A stretch of 44,655 nucleotides of DNA, taken from an uncultured Oscillospiraceae bacterium. GTDB lineage: Bacteria; Bacillota; Clostridia; Oscillospirales; Oscillospiraceae. The position numbers were made by a program, and so were the translations under genes. Where the stretch lies: contig CATZRD010000016.1 in NCBI GenBank assembly GCA_958423465.1, positions 1-44,655 of the forward strand. Direction: 5' to 3'. Under the pieces are notes generated by a model. That model was given only the letters and a program-made list of their open reading frames with translations. It did no database searches and had not been told where the DNA came from. Shown piece after piece: positions 16,310 to 24,072 of the stretch (position 1 is its first letter; each line of letters starts with the position of its first letter).

Positions 16310-17395
16310 TTAGTCGCCGAAGCCGGTGCCGGCGTCCCGGGCGGTCTGAATCAGAGGGTGGTCCACCGGCAGGAACTTGGTCCGGCTGGCGGCCTCCTCC
16401 AGAGGGACGTGAACGATCTGTCCGCCCTGGATCCCCACCATATAGCCGTATTTCCGCTCCATAATGAGGCGGGCGGCGGCGGTGCCGAACCGGGTGGCCA
16501 GCACCCGGTCGTAGGGACAGGCGGGACCGCCCCGCTGATAGTGGCCGGGGACGGTGACCCGGGTCTCCTGACCGGTCACCTTTTCCAGCTGGGCGGCGAT
16601 CTCGTAGGAGATGGTGGAGTAGGGATTGGCGTTCTTCCGCTGGCGGCGCTCCTCCTCGGAGAGGATCTGGTCATCTCTGGAGATGGCGCCCTCCGCCACC
16701 GCCACGATGGAGAAGGTGCGGCCCTTGCGTTTGCGCCGCTCGATGGCCTCCGCCACGTTGGCCAGATCGTAGGGGATCTCGGGAATCAGGATCACGTCCG
16801 CGCCGCCGGCGATTCCGGCGGTGAGCGTCAGCCAGCCGGCGTCCCGGCCCATGACCTCCACCAGGAAGATCCGGCTGTGGGCCAGGGCGGTGGTGTGGAT
16901 GTAGTCGATGACGTTGGTGGCGATATCGGCGGCGGACTGGAACCCAAAGGTCTCGTCCGTGCCGTAGATGTCGTTGTCGATGGTCTTGGGCAGGGTGATC
17001 ACGTTCATCCCCGCGTCCGCCAGGAGCTTGGCGCTCTTCTGGGTGCCGTTGCCCCCCAGGACCACCAGGCAGTCCAGATTCAGGCGGTTATATGTATCCA
17101 CCATGGCGTCCATGACGCTGTTGCCGTTTTTGTCCACGATGGCCTTGCCGGGAATATAGGGCTGGCGGGAGGTGCCCAGAATGGTGCCGCCCTGGGCGAT
17201 GATCCCGGAGAAATCCCCCGGCTCCATATATTTATAGTCCCGCTCGATCAGCCCCCGGTAGCCGTCGTACATACCGAAGATCTCAATATTGTCCACATAC
17301 TGGAACAGCGCCTTGCCCACGCCGCGGATCGCCGCGTTCAATCCCTGGCAGTCGCCGCCGCTGGTGACCAGACCTACTCTCGTCTTTCTCTTCAT
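16310..17395 (-). CDS. pfkA: 6-phosphofructokinase
   Basis: This 361-residue phosphofructokinase starts with VGLVTSGGDCQGLNAAIRGV. Further motifs are GTILGTSRQP, VVLGGNGTQKSA, LPKTIDNDIYGTDETFGFQS, VEVMGRDAGWL and the RVTVPGHYQRGG stretch. It phosphorylates fructose-6-phosphate. The phosphate-donor loop reads GGNG instead of GGDG, and PKTIDND carries the lysine seen in PPi-using and some ATP-using long PFKs. The donor (ATP or PPi) is therefore open. The start is the ATG 9 bases after AGGAGG; the longer frame has no ribosome site. Its nearness to the glg genes is metabolically sensible but it is a separate transcript. Confidence 0.93.
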   Translation of the reverse strand: MKRKTRVGLVTSGGDCQGLNAAIRGVGKALFQYVDNIEIFGMYDGYRGLIERDYKYMEPGDFSGIIAQGGTILGTSRQPYIPGKAIVDKNGNSVMDAMVDTYNRLNLDCLVVLGGNGTQKSAKLLADAGMNVITLPKTIDNDIYGTDETFGFQSAADIATNVIDYIHTTALAHSRIFLVEVMGRDAGWLTLTAGIAGGADVILIPEIPYDLANVAEAIERRKRKGRTFSIVAVAEGAISRDDQILSEEERRQRKNANPYSTISYEIAAQLEKVTGQETRVTVPGHYQRGGPACPYDRVLATRFGTAAARLIMERKYGYMVGIQGGQIVHVPLEEAASRTKFLPVDHPLIQTARDAGTGFGD

Positions 17396-17446
17396 GGTTC
17401 GCCGCCTCCTGTCTGAAATAAAAGGTTCCCAAACCCAATCGCTCAC

Positions 17447-17475
17447 ACTATACCGCATCCCTCATAAAAATGCAA
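17447..17475 (-). promoter_or_regulatory. Promoter of pfkA
   Basis: On the minus strand TTGCAT (17475-17470) and TATAGT (17452-17447) are 17 bases apart. Confidence 0.6.
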
Positions 17476-17745
17476 CAGTTTCCGGAAAAATTGCGACATT
17501 TCTCCAAAATCCGAGCGCTGCCTTCCGGAGACTTTGGAACTGCCGGCGGAAGGGAGCGCCTCAGCCGGGCGGTATGGAGGGATCTGCCCCGGAGAACGGG
17601 GGAAAAAAGAAGGCGGCGGGGAGGACCGCGGCTTTTTCGCGCCCGACGGGAGCGGAAAAAGTTTTTCTAAAAAATTCTCAGGAGTGTTGCACGGAAACGT
17701 GCAACGAACGGGGCGTCCGGACCCCTGGGTGAAGGAGGCGACGCC
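17476..17745 (+). promoter_or_regulatory. Leader region of the phage-particle gene set, with a perfect GNRA-loop hairpin
   Basis: No gene is visible in these 270 bases. At 17686-17705 GTTGCACG, GAAA and CGTGCAAC form a perfect 8-bp stem with a GNRA tetraloop, 40 bases before the first gene. The same sequence is a symmetrical site a repressor or activator could bind. A/T-rich sequence at 17655-17680 could hold the promoter, but I see no good -35/-10 pair. GGAGG precedes the first start codon. Confidence 0.5.
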
Positions 17746-18018
17746 ATGGACAAGGACGAGATCTTAAACGCTTTGAGCCGGGTGGCGCTCTCTCCTCCCA
17801 ACGACGCTGTGGCCCTGGCTTTGGACCCGGAAGCCGTCCGTGTGAAGGATCTGGACCTGTGGTGCCTGGCGGAATTCAAGCGCAGCGGCAGCGGCAATGT
17901 GGAGATCAAGCTTGCCGACCGGGTAAAGGCCATCGACCTGCTGCTGTCCTATGCCGGCGGCGGCGAGGAGGGCATGGCCGCCCTGCTGGAGGCGCTGGAG
18001 GGGGGCGAGAGCGCATAG
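17746..18018 (+). CDS. Putative small terminase subunit, lacking a helix-turn-helix domain
   Basis: The 90-residue protein stands directly before the large terminase. Its middle (GNVEIKLADRVKAIDLLLSYA) resembles the C-terminal part of small terminases of the PBSX/XtmA type, where a KLxDKxxAL segment follows the DNA-binding and oligomerisation parts. There is no room for an N-terminal helix-turn-helix: an in-frame stop lies at 17668-17670 and a strong GGAGG precedes the ATG. It could be a reduced TerS that activates TerL without choosing a pac site. The assignment rests mainly on position; a regulator or chaperone role is not excluded. Confidence 0.6.
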   Translation: MDKDEILNALSRVALSPPNDAVALALDPEAVRVKDLDLWCLAEFKRSGSGNVEIKLADRVKAIDLLLSYAGGGEEGMAALLEALEGGESA

Positions 18019-18044
18019 GCTTGCAGAAAGGGGGTGGACCGCCC

Positions 18045-19304
18045 ATGAAGATCCGGCGGTTTTCTCCCAAACAGAAACAGGTGATGGGCTGGTGGGTCCC
18101 GGGCAGCCCCCATGAGGAGCGGGACGGCATCATCTGCGACGGGGCCGTGCGCAGCGGCAAGACCCTGTGCATGGGACTGAGCTTTACCCTGTGGGCTATG
18201 AGCGGGTTCAGCGGGCAGCAGTTCGCGTTCTGCGGCAAGACGGCGCTGAGCCTGCGGCGGAATTTGATGCAGGAGCTGCTGCCGCTGCTGGAGGGGATGG
18301 GGTTCCAGTGCCGGGAAAAGCGGAGCGAGAACCTTCTGACCGTCCGGCGGGGACAGCGGGAAAATCGGTTTTACCTGATGGGAGGCCGGGACGAGAGCAG
18401 CGCCGCCCTGATCCAGGGCGTGACCCTGGCGGGGGCGATGCTGGACGAGGCGGCGCTGATGCCCCGGTCCTTTGTGGAGCAGGCCGTCGCCCGGTGCAGC
18501 GTCGCTGGCAGCCGCCTGTGGTTCAACTGCAACCCGGAGGGGCCTCAGCATTGGTTCTACCGGGAGTGGATCCTGAAGGCGGAGGAGCGCAACGTGCTGT
18601 ATCTGCACTTCACCATGGAGGACAATCCCTCCCTTACCCCCAAAATCCGGCAGCGATACCGGACCTGCTACAGCGGGACCTTCTACCGGCGGTTCGTGCT
18701 GGGGGAGTGGACCGCCGCCAAGGGGCTGGTGTACGACTTCTTCGATCCGGAGCGGGACGCCCGGCCCAGGCCGGAGGAGCCCATGGAGGAGTACGCGGCC
18801 AGCATCGACTACGGTACCGTCAACCCCTGCTCTATGGGACTGTGGGGCCGTCGGGGGGACGTGTGGTACCGGCTGGAGGAATACTACTACGCCAGCCGCC
18901 GGACCGGGGCGCAGCTGACGGATCAGGAGTACGCCGAGGCCCTGGGGAGGCTGGCCGGAGGGCGGCGGCTCTCCCGGGTGGCGGTGGACCCCTCCGCCGC
19001 CAGCTTTATCACCGCTCTGCGGCGGCTGGGCTACCGGGTGGAGAAGGCGGACAACGACGTGCTCAGCGGGATCCGGCTCACCGCGGGACTGCTGAAGCAG
19101 GGGCGGCTGGTCATCTGCCGGGACTGCCATGACTGCCTGCGGGAGATGGGGCTGTACCGCTGGAGCGACGGGGACGGCGGCCGGGACGCCCCCCGGAAGG
19201 AGGACGACCACGCCATGGACGACATGCGGTACTTCGCCGCCACGGTGGCGGCGAGGCCGGAGGATGCCTTCTTCGCCGGAAGCGTGGAACGAAGAATTAT
19301 TTGA
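18045..19304 (+). CDS. Phage terminase large subunit (ATPase-nuclease)
   Basis: DNA-packaging motor and nuclease of 419 residues, similar in size to PBSX XtmB. ATPase: Walker A DGAVRSGKT (32-40), Walker B GAMLDEAAL with Asp134/Glu135, coupling motif NCNPEG. The RNase H-like nuclease keeps its acidic residues: Asp255 (SIDYGT), Asp315 (VAVDPSAAS) and Asp388/Asp392 near the end. It looks catalytically complete, which argues that DNA is still packaged. The ATG follows AAAGGGGG. Confidence 0.93.
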   Translation: MKIRRFSPKQKQVMGWWVPGSPHEERDGIICDGAVRSGKTLCMGLSFTLWAMSGFSGQQFAFCGKTALSLRRNLMQELLPLLEGMGFQCREKRSENLLTVRRGQRENRFYLMGGRDESSAALIQGVTLAGAMLDEAALMPRSFVEQAVARCSVAGSRLWFNCNPEGPQHWFYREWILKAEERNVLYLHFTMEDNPSLTPKIRQRYRTCYSGTFYRRFVLGEWTAAKGLVYDFFDPERDARPRPEEPMEEYAASIDYGTVNPCSMGLWGRRGDVWYRLEEYYYASRRTGAQLTDQEYAEALGRLAGGRRLSRVAVDPSAASFITALRRLGYRVEKADNDVLSGIRLTAGLLKQGRLVICRDCHDCLREMGLYRWSDGDGGRDAPRKEDDHAMDDMRYFAATVAARPEDAFFAGSVERRII

Positions 19305-19317
19305 CGAGGAGCAAGCA

Positions 19318-20511
19318 ATGAGATTTTTCAAACGGCAGAGCCAGGGAGCCGTGGGGCTTGCCACACCCCAGATCCGCCGGGCCGATCCGGCCCCCTTCCG
19401 CCTGACGGATGGATACGCGCCCCTGAGGAGCGGAGAGACAGGGCTGTACCGGGCCATCCGGGAGTCGGTGCCCCTGGTGGACGCCTGCATCTACAAGATC
19501 ATCCGGCTGTGCGGCGGCGTTTCCGCCCGGTGCGGCGACCCGGGGGCGGAAAAGGGCCTCAGGACCTTCCTGGAGACGGTGGACGTGGGCCGGGGCCAGC
19601 GGGGCGTGAACGCCTTTCTGGACCAGTACCTGGACTCCATGCTGGTGTCCGGGCAGGCCGTGGGCGAGATGGTGCTGACCCGGGATAAGCGGGATATCGC
19701 CGCCGTCCTCTGCGGGCGGGTGGAGGATATCCGGATCCGGGAAGGGGAAAGTCCCCTGGATTTCGCCATCTGCGCCGTGGACCAGTACGGCGAGGCGGTT
19801 CCCCTGCCCCACCAGGAGCTTCTGCTGTTCACGCCCTACAACCCGGAGACGGAGCACCCCTACGGCGTGAGCCTGCTGCGGGGGATGCCCTTTCTGACGG
19901 AGCTGCTGGGGAAGATCTATCAGGCCATCGGCGTGAACTGGGAGCGAATGGGCAACGTGCGCTTCGCGGTGGTGTACAAGCCCCAGGGAGGCGAGCTGGA
20001 GCGGGGTCTGGCCCAGGAGCGCAGCCGCCAGCTGGCCCAGGAGTGGAGCCGGGCCATGGAGGCCACCAGAAGCGGCAGCGTCCGGGACTTCGTGGCGGTG
20101 GGCGACGTGGATATCAAGGTCATCGGCGCGGACAACCAGGTCCTGGACAGCAGCGTGCCCATCCGCCAGATCCTGGAGCAGATGGTGAGCAAGACGGGCA
20201 TCCCGCCCTTCATGCTGGGGCTGAACTGGTCCAGCACCGAGCGGATGAGCGCCCAGCAGGCGGACCTGCTGACCACGGAGATGACCGCCATCCGGCGGAG
20301 CCTGCTGCCGGTGCTGGAACGGATCTGTTCGCTGTGGCTGCGCCTGCACGGCTATGGCTGCGGCTTCCAGGTGGTCTGGGATGACATCAATCTCCAGGAT
20401 CTGCTGGAGGGGGCCAAGGCGGACTGGTACAGGGAGCAGACGAGAAAATTGGCCATCGAGAACGACCGGGCGGAAGGTGCCCGGGGAGAGGAGCGAGACG
20501 GGCAACCATGA
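19318..20511 (+). CDS. Phage portal protein
   Basis: This 397-residue portal of the SPP1/HK97 type would form the ring at the head vertex through which DNA passes. Recognisable parts are the N-terminal IRESVPLVDACIYKIIRLCG, LDQYLDSMLVSGQAVGEMVL in the wing, LLFTPYNPETEHPYGVSLLR in the stem, and the crown helix EQMVSKTGIPPFMLGLNWS. The ATG at 19318 follows GAGGAG; the open frame upstream overlaps terL in another frame. Its end overlaps the next gene by 4 bases. Confidence 0.9.
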   Translation: MRFFKRQSQGAVGLATPQIRRADPAPFRLTDGYAPLRSGETGLYRAIRESVPLVDACIYKIIRLCGGVSARCGDPGAEKGLRTFLETVDVGRGQRGVNAFLDQYLDSMLVSGQAVGEMVLTRDKRDIAAVLCGRVEDIRIREGESPLDFAICAVDQYGEAVPLPHQELLLFTPYNPETEHPYGVSLLRGMPFLTELLGKIYQAIGVNWERMGNVRFAVVYKPQGGELERGLAQERSRQLAQEWSRAMEATRSGSVRDFVAVGDVDIKVIGADNQVLDSSVPIRQILEQMVSKTGIPPFMLGLNWSSTERMSAQQADLLTTEMTAIRRSLLPVLERICSLWLRLHGYGCGFQVVWDDINLQDLLEGAKADWYREQTRKLAIENDRAEGARGEERDGQP

Positions 20512-21428
20512 TCGACATCAAAAAGCAGCCGGGCTACGCCACCCGGTACATGGTATCTCAGGAGGATATGGCGCTGATCAACGGCCTGGCCAAGTCGGCG
20601 CTGAAGCCGGAGGAGGTCTATACCTTCAGCCTGCGGCTGTGCGACAATGAGATCGACCGGGACTTTGAGCGGTTCGACCGGGAGGCTCTGGAGCGGCTGA
20701 AGGAGCTGTTCGTGGGGAAAAGTGGGATCTTTGACCACCAGTGGTCCGCCGCCGGACAGACCGCCCGGATCTACAAGACGGAGGTCTGCCGGGAGAGCGG
20801 CGTCACCGCCGCCGGAGACGAGAGCTGGTTTTTGAAGGGCTGGGCCTATATGCTGCGCGGCGGCAAAAACGCGGAGCTGATCGACGAGATCGAGGCCGGC
20901 ATCAAAAAGGAGGTCAGCATCGGGTGCAGCGTCCAGGGGCGGCGCTGCTCCATCTGCGGCAAGAGCGGCTGCCGCCATGAGAAGGGCAGGCGGTACGACG
21001 GAAAGCTGTGCTACTTTACGCTGACGGACCCCACGGACGCCTACGAGTGGAGCTTTGTGGCGGTGCCCGCCCAGCGGCGGGCGGGGGTGATGAAGGGCTT
21101 CGACCCCGGCCAGGACCTGCGCAAATGCCTGAAGGGGCAGGCCGGCGGCCTGGTCCAGCTGGAACGGCTGGAGCGGGAGGCGCAGCTGGGCCGCAGCTAT
21201 ATGGCAGGGCTTCGCAGGGAGCTGGTGCGGCTAGCGGGGCTGGCCGACGAGGAGCTGGATCTGAAGGTGTTTGCCGGGGCGGCGGACAAGCTGGAGGAGG
21301 CGGAGCTGCTGGAGCTGACGAGAGCCTACGAGCAGCGGCTGGAGAAGAAGTATCCCCCCACGGTCCAGCTGGCGGGGCGGAAGTCTGCCGGGAGCGTCAG
21401 CCCGGACGACAACGCGTTTTTGATCTGA
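20508..21428 (+). CDS. Prohead protease with a zinc-knuckle-like insert (XkdF-type)
   Basis: A 306-residue protein between portal and capsid, the place of the head maturation protease and scaffold. Likely catalytic residues of the herpes/HK97-type serine protease are His77 in GIFDHQWS and Ser137 in KKEVSIGCS. Next comes a putative metal knuckle with cysteines at about 147, 150 and 155 and histidine 157. From residue 200 on it is a charged helical region (LERLEREAQLGRSYMAGLRR) that suits a fused scaffold. Family assignment is by position and these motifs. Confidence 0.8.
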   Translation: MIDIKKQPGYATRYMVSQEDMALINGLAKSALKPEEVYTFSLRLCDNEIDRDFERFDREALERLKELFVGKSGIFDHQWSAAGQTARIYKTEVCRESGVTAAGDESWFLKGWAYMLRGGKNAELIDEIEAGIKKEVSIGCSVQGRRCSICGKSGCRHEKGRRYDGKLCYFTLTDPTDAYEWSFVAVPAQRRAGVMKGFDPGQDLRKCLKGQAGGLVQLERLEREAQLGRSYMAGLRRELVRLAGLADEELDLKVFAGAADKLEEAELLELTRAYEQRLEKKYPPTVQLAGRKSAGSVSPDDNAFLI

Positions 21429-21447
21429 TGATAAAGGAGAATGGACA

Positions 21448-21786
21448 ATGACGGTTTCTTTTAACGGCATCGGACAGGTGAACGCCACTTTTTTGGGCGA
21501 GGGCCTGGCCGAGAACACGATGGTGAAAATGAGCGGCAGCGGCACGGTGGCCGCCTGCGCCGACGGGGACAGCTTCTGCGGCAAGACCCTGTGCTGCAAG
21601 GATGACGCCTGTACCGTGCAGGTGGGGGGCTTCCTCACCGTGGGCTACTCCGGCACGGCGCCCGCTCTGGGCTGGACCGCCCTGGCCGCTGACGGCGCCG
21701 GCGGCGTGAAGAGCGCGTCCGGCGGCAGAACCTATCTGGTGGCGGCTGTGGACACTGTGTCCAAGACCGTGACCATCATGCTGTAA
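21448..21786 (+). CDS. Putative capsid decoration protein
   Basis: A 112-residue beta-rich protein, Gly/Ala/Thr-rich, beginning MTVSFNGIGQVNATFLGEGL, between protease and major capsid protein. Size, composition and position fit small head-decoration (cementing) proteins that bind the outer capsid surface. Four cysteines lie in the middle (SFCGKTLCCKDDAC), unusual for this class and perhaps disulfide- or metal-forming. No catalytic motif. Assignment is by position. Confidence 0.6.
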   Translation: MTVSFNGIGQVNATFLGEGLAENTMVKMSGSGTVAACADGDSFCGKTLCCKDDACTVQVGGFLTVGYSGTAPALGWTALAADGAGGVKSASGGRTYLVAAVDTVSKTVTIML

Positions 21787-21806
21787 GTAGGAGGAGATAC
21801 GAGAAT

Positions 21807-22832
21807 ATGGCTTACGCATACGACAATCTGAGACTGGAGAAGGGCATGTACGGCGAGGCCGGCAAGAGTTTTTCCCAGGTGCTGGAGGCCGCTGACCCCA
21901 GCGAAAACTACCGCGGCACCCCGCTGGAGGGGCTGGACGCCTTCCAGCGCCAGCTGAAGCGGTTCGATATCCATGTGAAGGGCAGCAGCTCCGACAGTGT
22001 GGAGAAGTTTTTCCGCACCACCGAGTCCGCGGTGCTCTTCCCGGAGTTCGTAGCCCGGGTGGTGCGCCAGGGCATGGAGGAGGACAACGTACTGCCCGCC
22101 ATCACCGCCACCGTCACCCGGTTCGACGGGATGGACTACCGCTCCATCTACTCCGTGCCCAGCGAGGAGGACAAGAGCCTGAAGCGGGTGGAGGAGGGGG
22201 CGGCCCTGCCTCAGACCAGCGTGCGCACCCAGTCCAACCTGGTGAAGCTCCACAAGCGGGGCCGGATGCTGGTGGCCTCCTATGAGGCCATCCGCTTCCA
22301 GCGGCTGGACCTGTTTTCCATCACCCTGCGGCAGATCGGCAGCCACATCTCCCGGATGCATCTGGAGGACGCCATCAACGTGATCGTGAACGGCGACGGC
22401 AACGACAACCCCGCCCAGCAGATCCCCATCGGCACCGAGGGCGGCGCGTCCAAGCCCCTGACCTATGAGGCGCTGCTGGACTTCTGGGCCCAGTTCGAGC
22501 CTTACACCATGAACACCATCCTGGTGCCCAGCAGCGTGATGCTGTCCATGCTGAAGATGGAGGAGTTCAAAAATCCTCTGACGGGGCTGAACTTCCAGGG
22601 CACCGGCGTGCTCAGTTCCCCCCTGGGGGCCAAGCTGCTGCGCACCAGCGTGATGCCGGCGGACAAGCTCATCGGTCTGGACCGGGGGTACGCCCTGGAG
22701 ATGGTGAGCTGCGGCGACGTGATGGTGGAGTACGACAAGCTCATCGACCGTCAGGTGGAACGGGCGGCCATCACCAGCACCTCCGGCTTCGCCAAGCTGT
22801 ATCCCGAGGCAAGCAAGGTCCTGACCCTCTGA
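21807..22832 (+). CDS. Major capsid protein (HK97 fold, XkdG-like)
   Basis: A 341-residue protein directly downstream of the protease and decoration genes. The N-terminal part is helical and could be an N-arm. The segments EGAALPQTSVRTQSNLVKLH, LVASYEAIRFQRLDLFSITL, HLEDAINVIVNGDGN and the C-terminal MVEYDKLIDRQVERAAITS fit the PBSX XkdG type of HK97-fold capsid proteins. An AGGAGG site precedes the ATG. An open, full-length capsid gene supports a functional particle. Confidence 0.85.
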   Translation: MAYAYDNLRLEKGMYGEAGKSFSQVLEAADPSENYRGTPLEGLDAFQRQLKRFDIHVKGSSSDSVEKFFRTTESAVLFPEFVARVVRQGMEEDNVLPAITATVTRFDGMDYRSIYSVPSEEDKSLKRVEEGAALPQTSVRTQSNLVKLHKRGRMLVASYEAIRFQRLDLFSITLRQIGSHISRMHLEDAINVIVNGDGNDNPAQQIPIGTEGGASKPLTYEALLDFWAQFEPYTMNTILVPSSVMLSMLKMEEFKNPLTGLNFQGTGVLSSPLGAKLLRTSVMPADKLIGLDRGYALEMVSCGDVMVEYDKLIDRQVERAAITSTSGFAKLYPEASKVLTL

Positions 22833-22886
22833 GCCCGGGGGCAGAGTCGGGACGGCCATCAGTTTTTGACATAGGAGGCAACTACC

Positions 22887-23252
22887 ATGCGTGAGGATAT
22901 CTTGGCCCTGGCGGAGGGGATCTGCTCGCCCGGCGAGGCGGAGCGCCCCCTGCTGGAGGCCCTGTGCGCCGCCGCGGAGGCGGAGGCCGCCGGGCGGCTC
23001 CGGGAGGATGTGCCGGCGGAGGACTGCCGGGAGGCCCTGATCTGTGCCGGGGCGCTGCTGGCCGCTGCGGGCCTGATCGCCTGCCGCAGCCGCGGCGGGG
23101 ACGTGTCCTCCTTCACCGCCGGGGATGTGACCATCCGCCGGGAGGAGGGCGGAAACTGCCTGGCGGCGGCCGCTCTGCGGCGTCAGGCGGCGGCTGTGAT
23201 GGCCCCCTACTGGGCCGATGACGGCTTCGCCTTCGCGGAGGTGAGAGGATGA
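22887..23252 (+). CDS. Head-tail connector (adaptor-type) protein
   Basis: The 121-residue, mostly helical, Ala/Glu-rich protein occupies the adaptor position behind the capsid gene, as gp15/gp6-type connectors do. It ends in a short beta portion (GGDVSSFTAGDVTIRREEGG) seen in many Clostridia phage connector proteins. It would bind the portal ring. It overlaps the next gene by ATGA. Identification is mainly by position. Confidence 0.6.
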   Translation: MREDILALAEGICSPGEAERPLLEALCAAAEAEAAGRLREDVPAEDCREALICAGALLAAAGLIACRSRGGDVSSFTAGDVTIRREEGGNCLAAAALRRQAAAVMAPYWADDGFAFAEVRG

Positions 23253-23572
23253 AGGAGCGGTTTGAGCAGATCCTGCGGGAGTACGGGCAGGAGATCGCCC
23301 TGCGGCGGAGAGAGGAAACGGCGGTCAGGCTCTGCCGGAGCTTTTTGCAGGAGATCACCGGACGGGACGGTGCTCCGCCTGTGGCCACGCCTCTGGGGGC
23401 GGTGTCCGTGAAGCGGTGGCTGCTGCTGAGCCGGGAGGAGACCGCTCCCGGAGACCGGGTCCGCCACGAGGAGAGGACGATGGTGGTGCTGGAATCCCGG
23501 GGGGTATTCGTCGCCGATGAGCTGATCTACTGGCGGGCCATTCTGGGGCCGGAACGGGAGGCGGCGGTATGA
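23249..23572 (+). CDS. Head-tail joining (stopper-type) protein
   Basis: A 107-residue protein with an N-terminal helix and a C-terminal beta part (VSVKRWLLLSREETAPGDRV, VVLESRGVFVADELIYWRAI). This size and order between adaptor and tail terminator fit the stopper/completion protein that closes the filled head. It overlaps both neighbours by 4 bases. No strong sequence family was recognised. Confidence 0.55.
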   Translation: MKERFEQILREYGQEIALRRREETAVRLCRSFLQEITGRDGAPPVATPLGAVSVKRWLLLSREETAPGDRVRHEERTMVVLESRGVFVADELIYWRAILGPEREAAV

Positions 23573-24072
23573 CGGGTCTGGAACAGGTCAAGACCGCCCT
23601 GGCCGACGCCCTGGAGCGGGCCGGAATCCGGGCCGTGACGGCCTATGAACCGGGCTGGTGCAAGCGCTACAGCCAGCCAGTGGCGGCGGTGGGCTTTCGC
23701 CAGGGGGAGTGCCGGGGAGAGGCCATGAACAGCTACCTGGGCAGCCAGGTGGACCCCGGGACCCAGGAGACCCGGGAGGTCTACGGTATGCGCCTGGAGC
23801 TGAAGCTGAGCCTGGACATCTATGCCCCGGCCTCCGTGGGAGCCGCCGGGTGCGACAAAACGTTGGAGGGGCTGCATCAGGTGATGCTGGAGGGGCTGCC
23901 CTCCGGCCTGCGGCCGTCGGAGCTGCGGTGGGAGGAGACGGTCTGGGATCAGGATACCGCCATGTTTCTCCGGCGGGGCAGCCTGAGCTGCGGCGCTTAC
24001 TTCACCGCCGCCGCCACCGAGGAGGGCGTACTGCTGTCTGATTTTATTTTGAAAGGTGTCATAACAACATGA
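23569..24072 (+). CDS. Tail terminator / tail completion protein
   Basis: A 167-residue protein just before the sheath gene, where myophage tail terminators lie. It has an alpha-beta pattern (TGLEQVKTALADALERAGIR, VYGMRLELKLSLDIYAP, TLEGLHQVMLEGLPSG) like the ring proteins that cap the tube and attach it to the head. It overlaps the sheath gene by ATGA. Assignment by position and predicted fold. Confidence 0.6.
   Translation: MTGLEQVKTALADALERAGIRAVTAYEPGWCKRYSQPVAAVGFRQGECRGEAMNSYLGSQVDPGTQETREVYGMRLELKLSLDIYAPASVGAAGCDKTLEGLHQVMLEGLPSGLRPSELRWEETVWDQDTAMFLRRGSLSCGAYFTAAATEEGVLLSDFILKGVITT

Noticed and set aside
17470..17767. Short plus frames in the pfkA-particle leader
   Set aside because: They lack ribosome sites, have Arg/Gly-rich random composition and overlap the leader hairpin; no conserved protein recognised.
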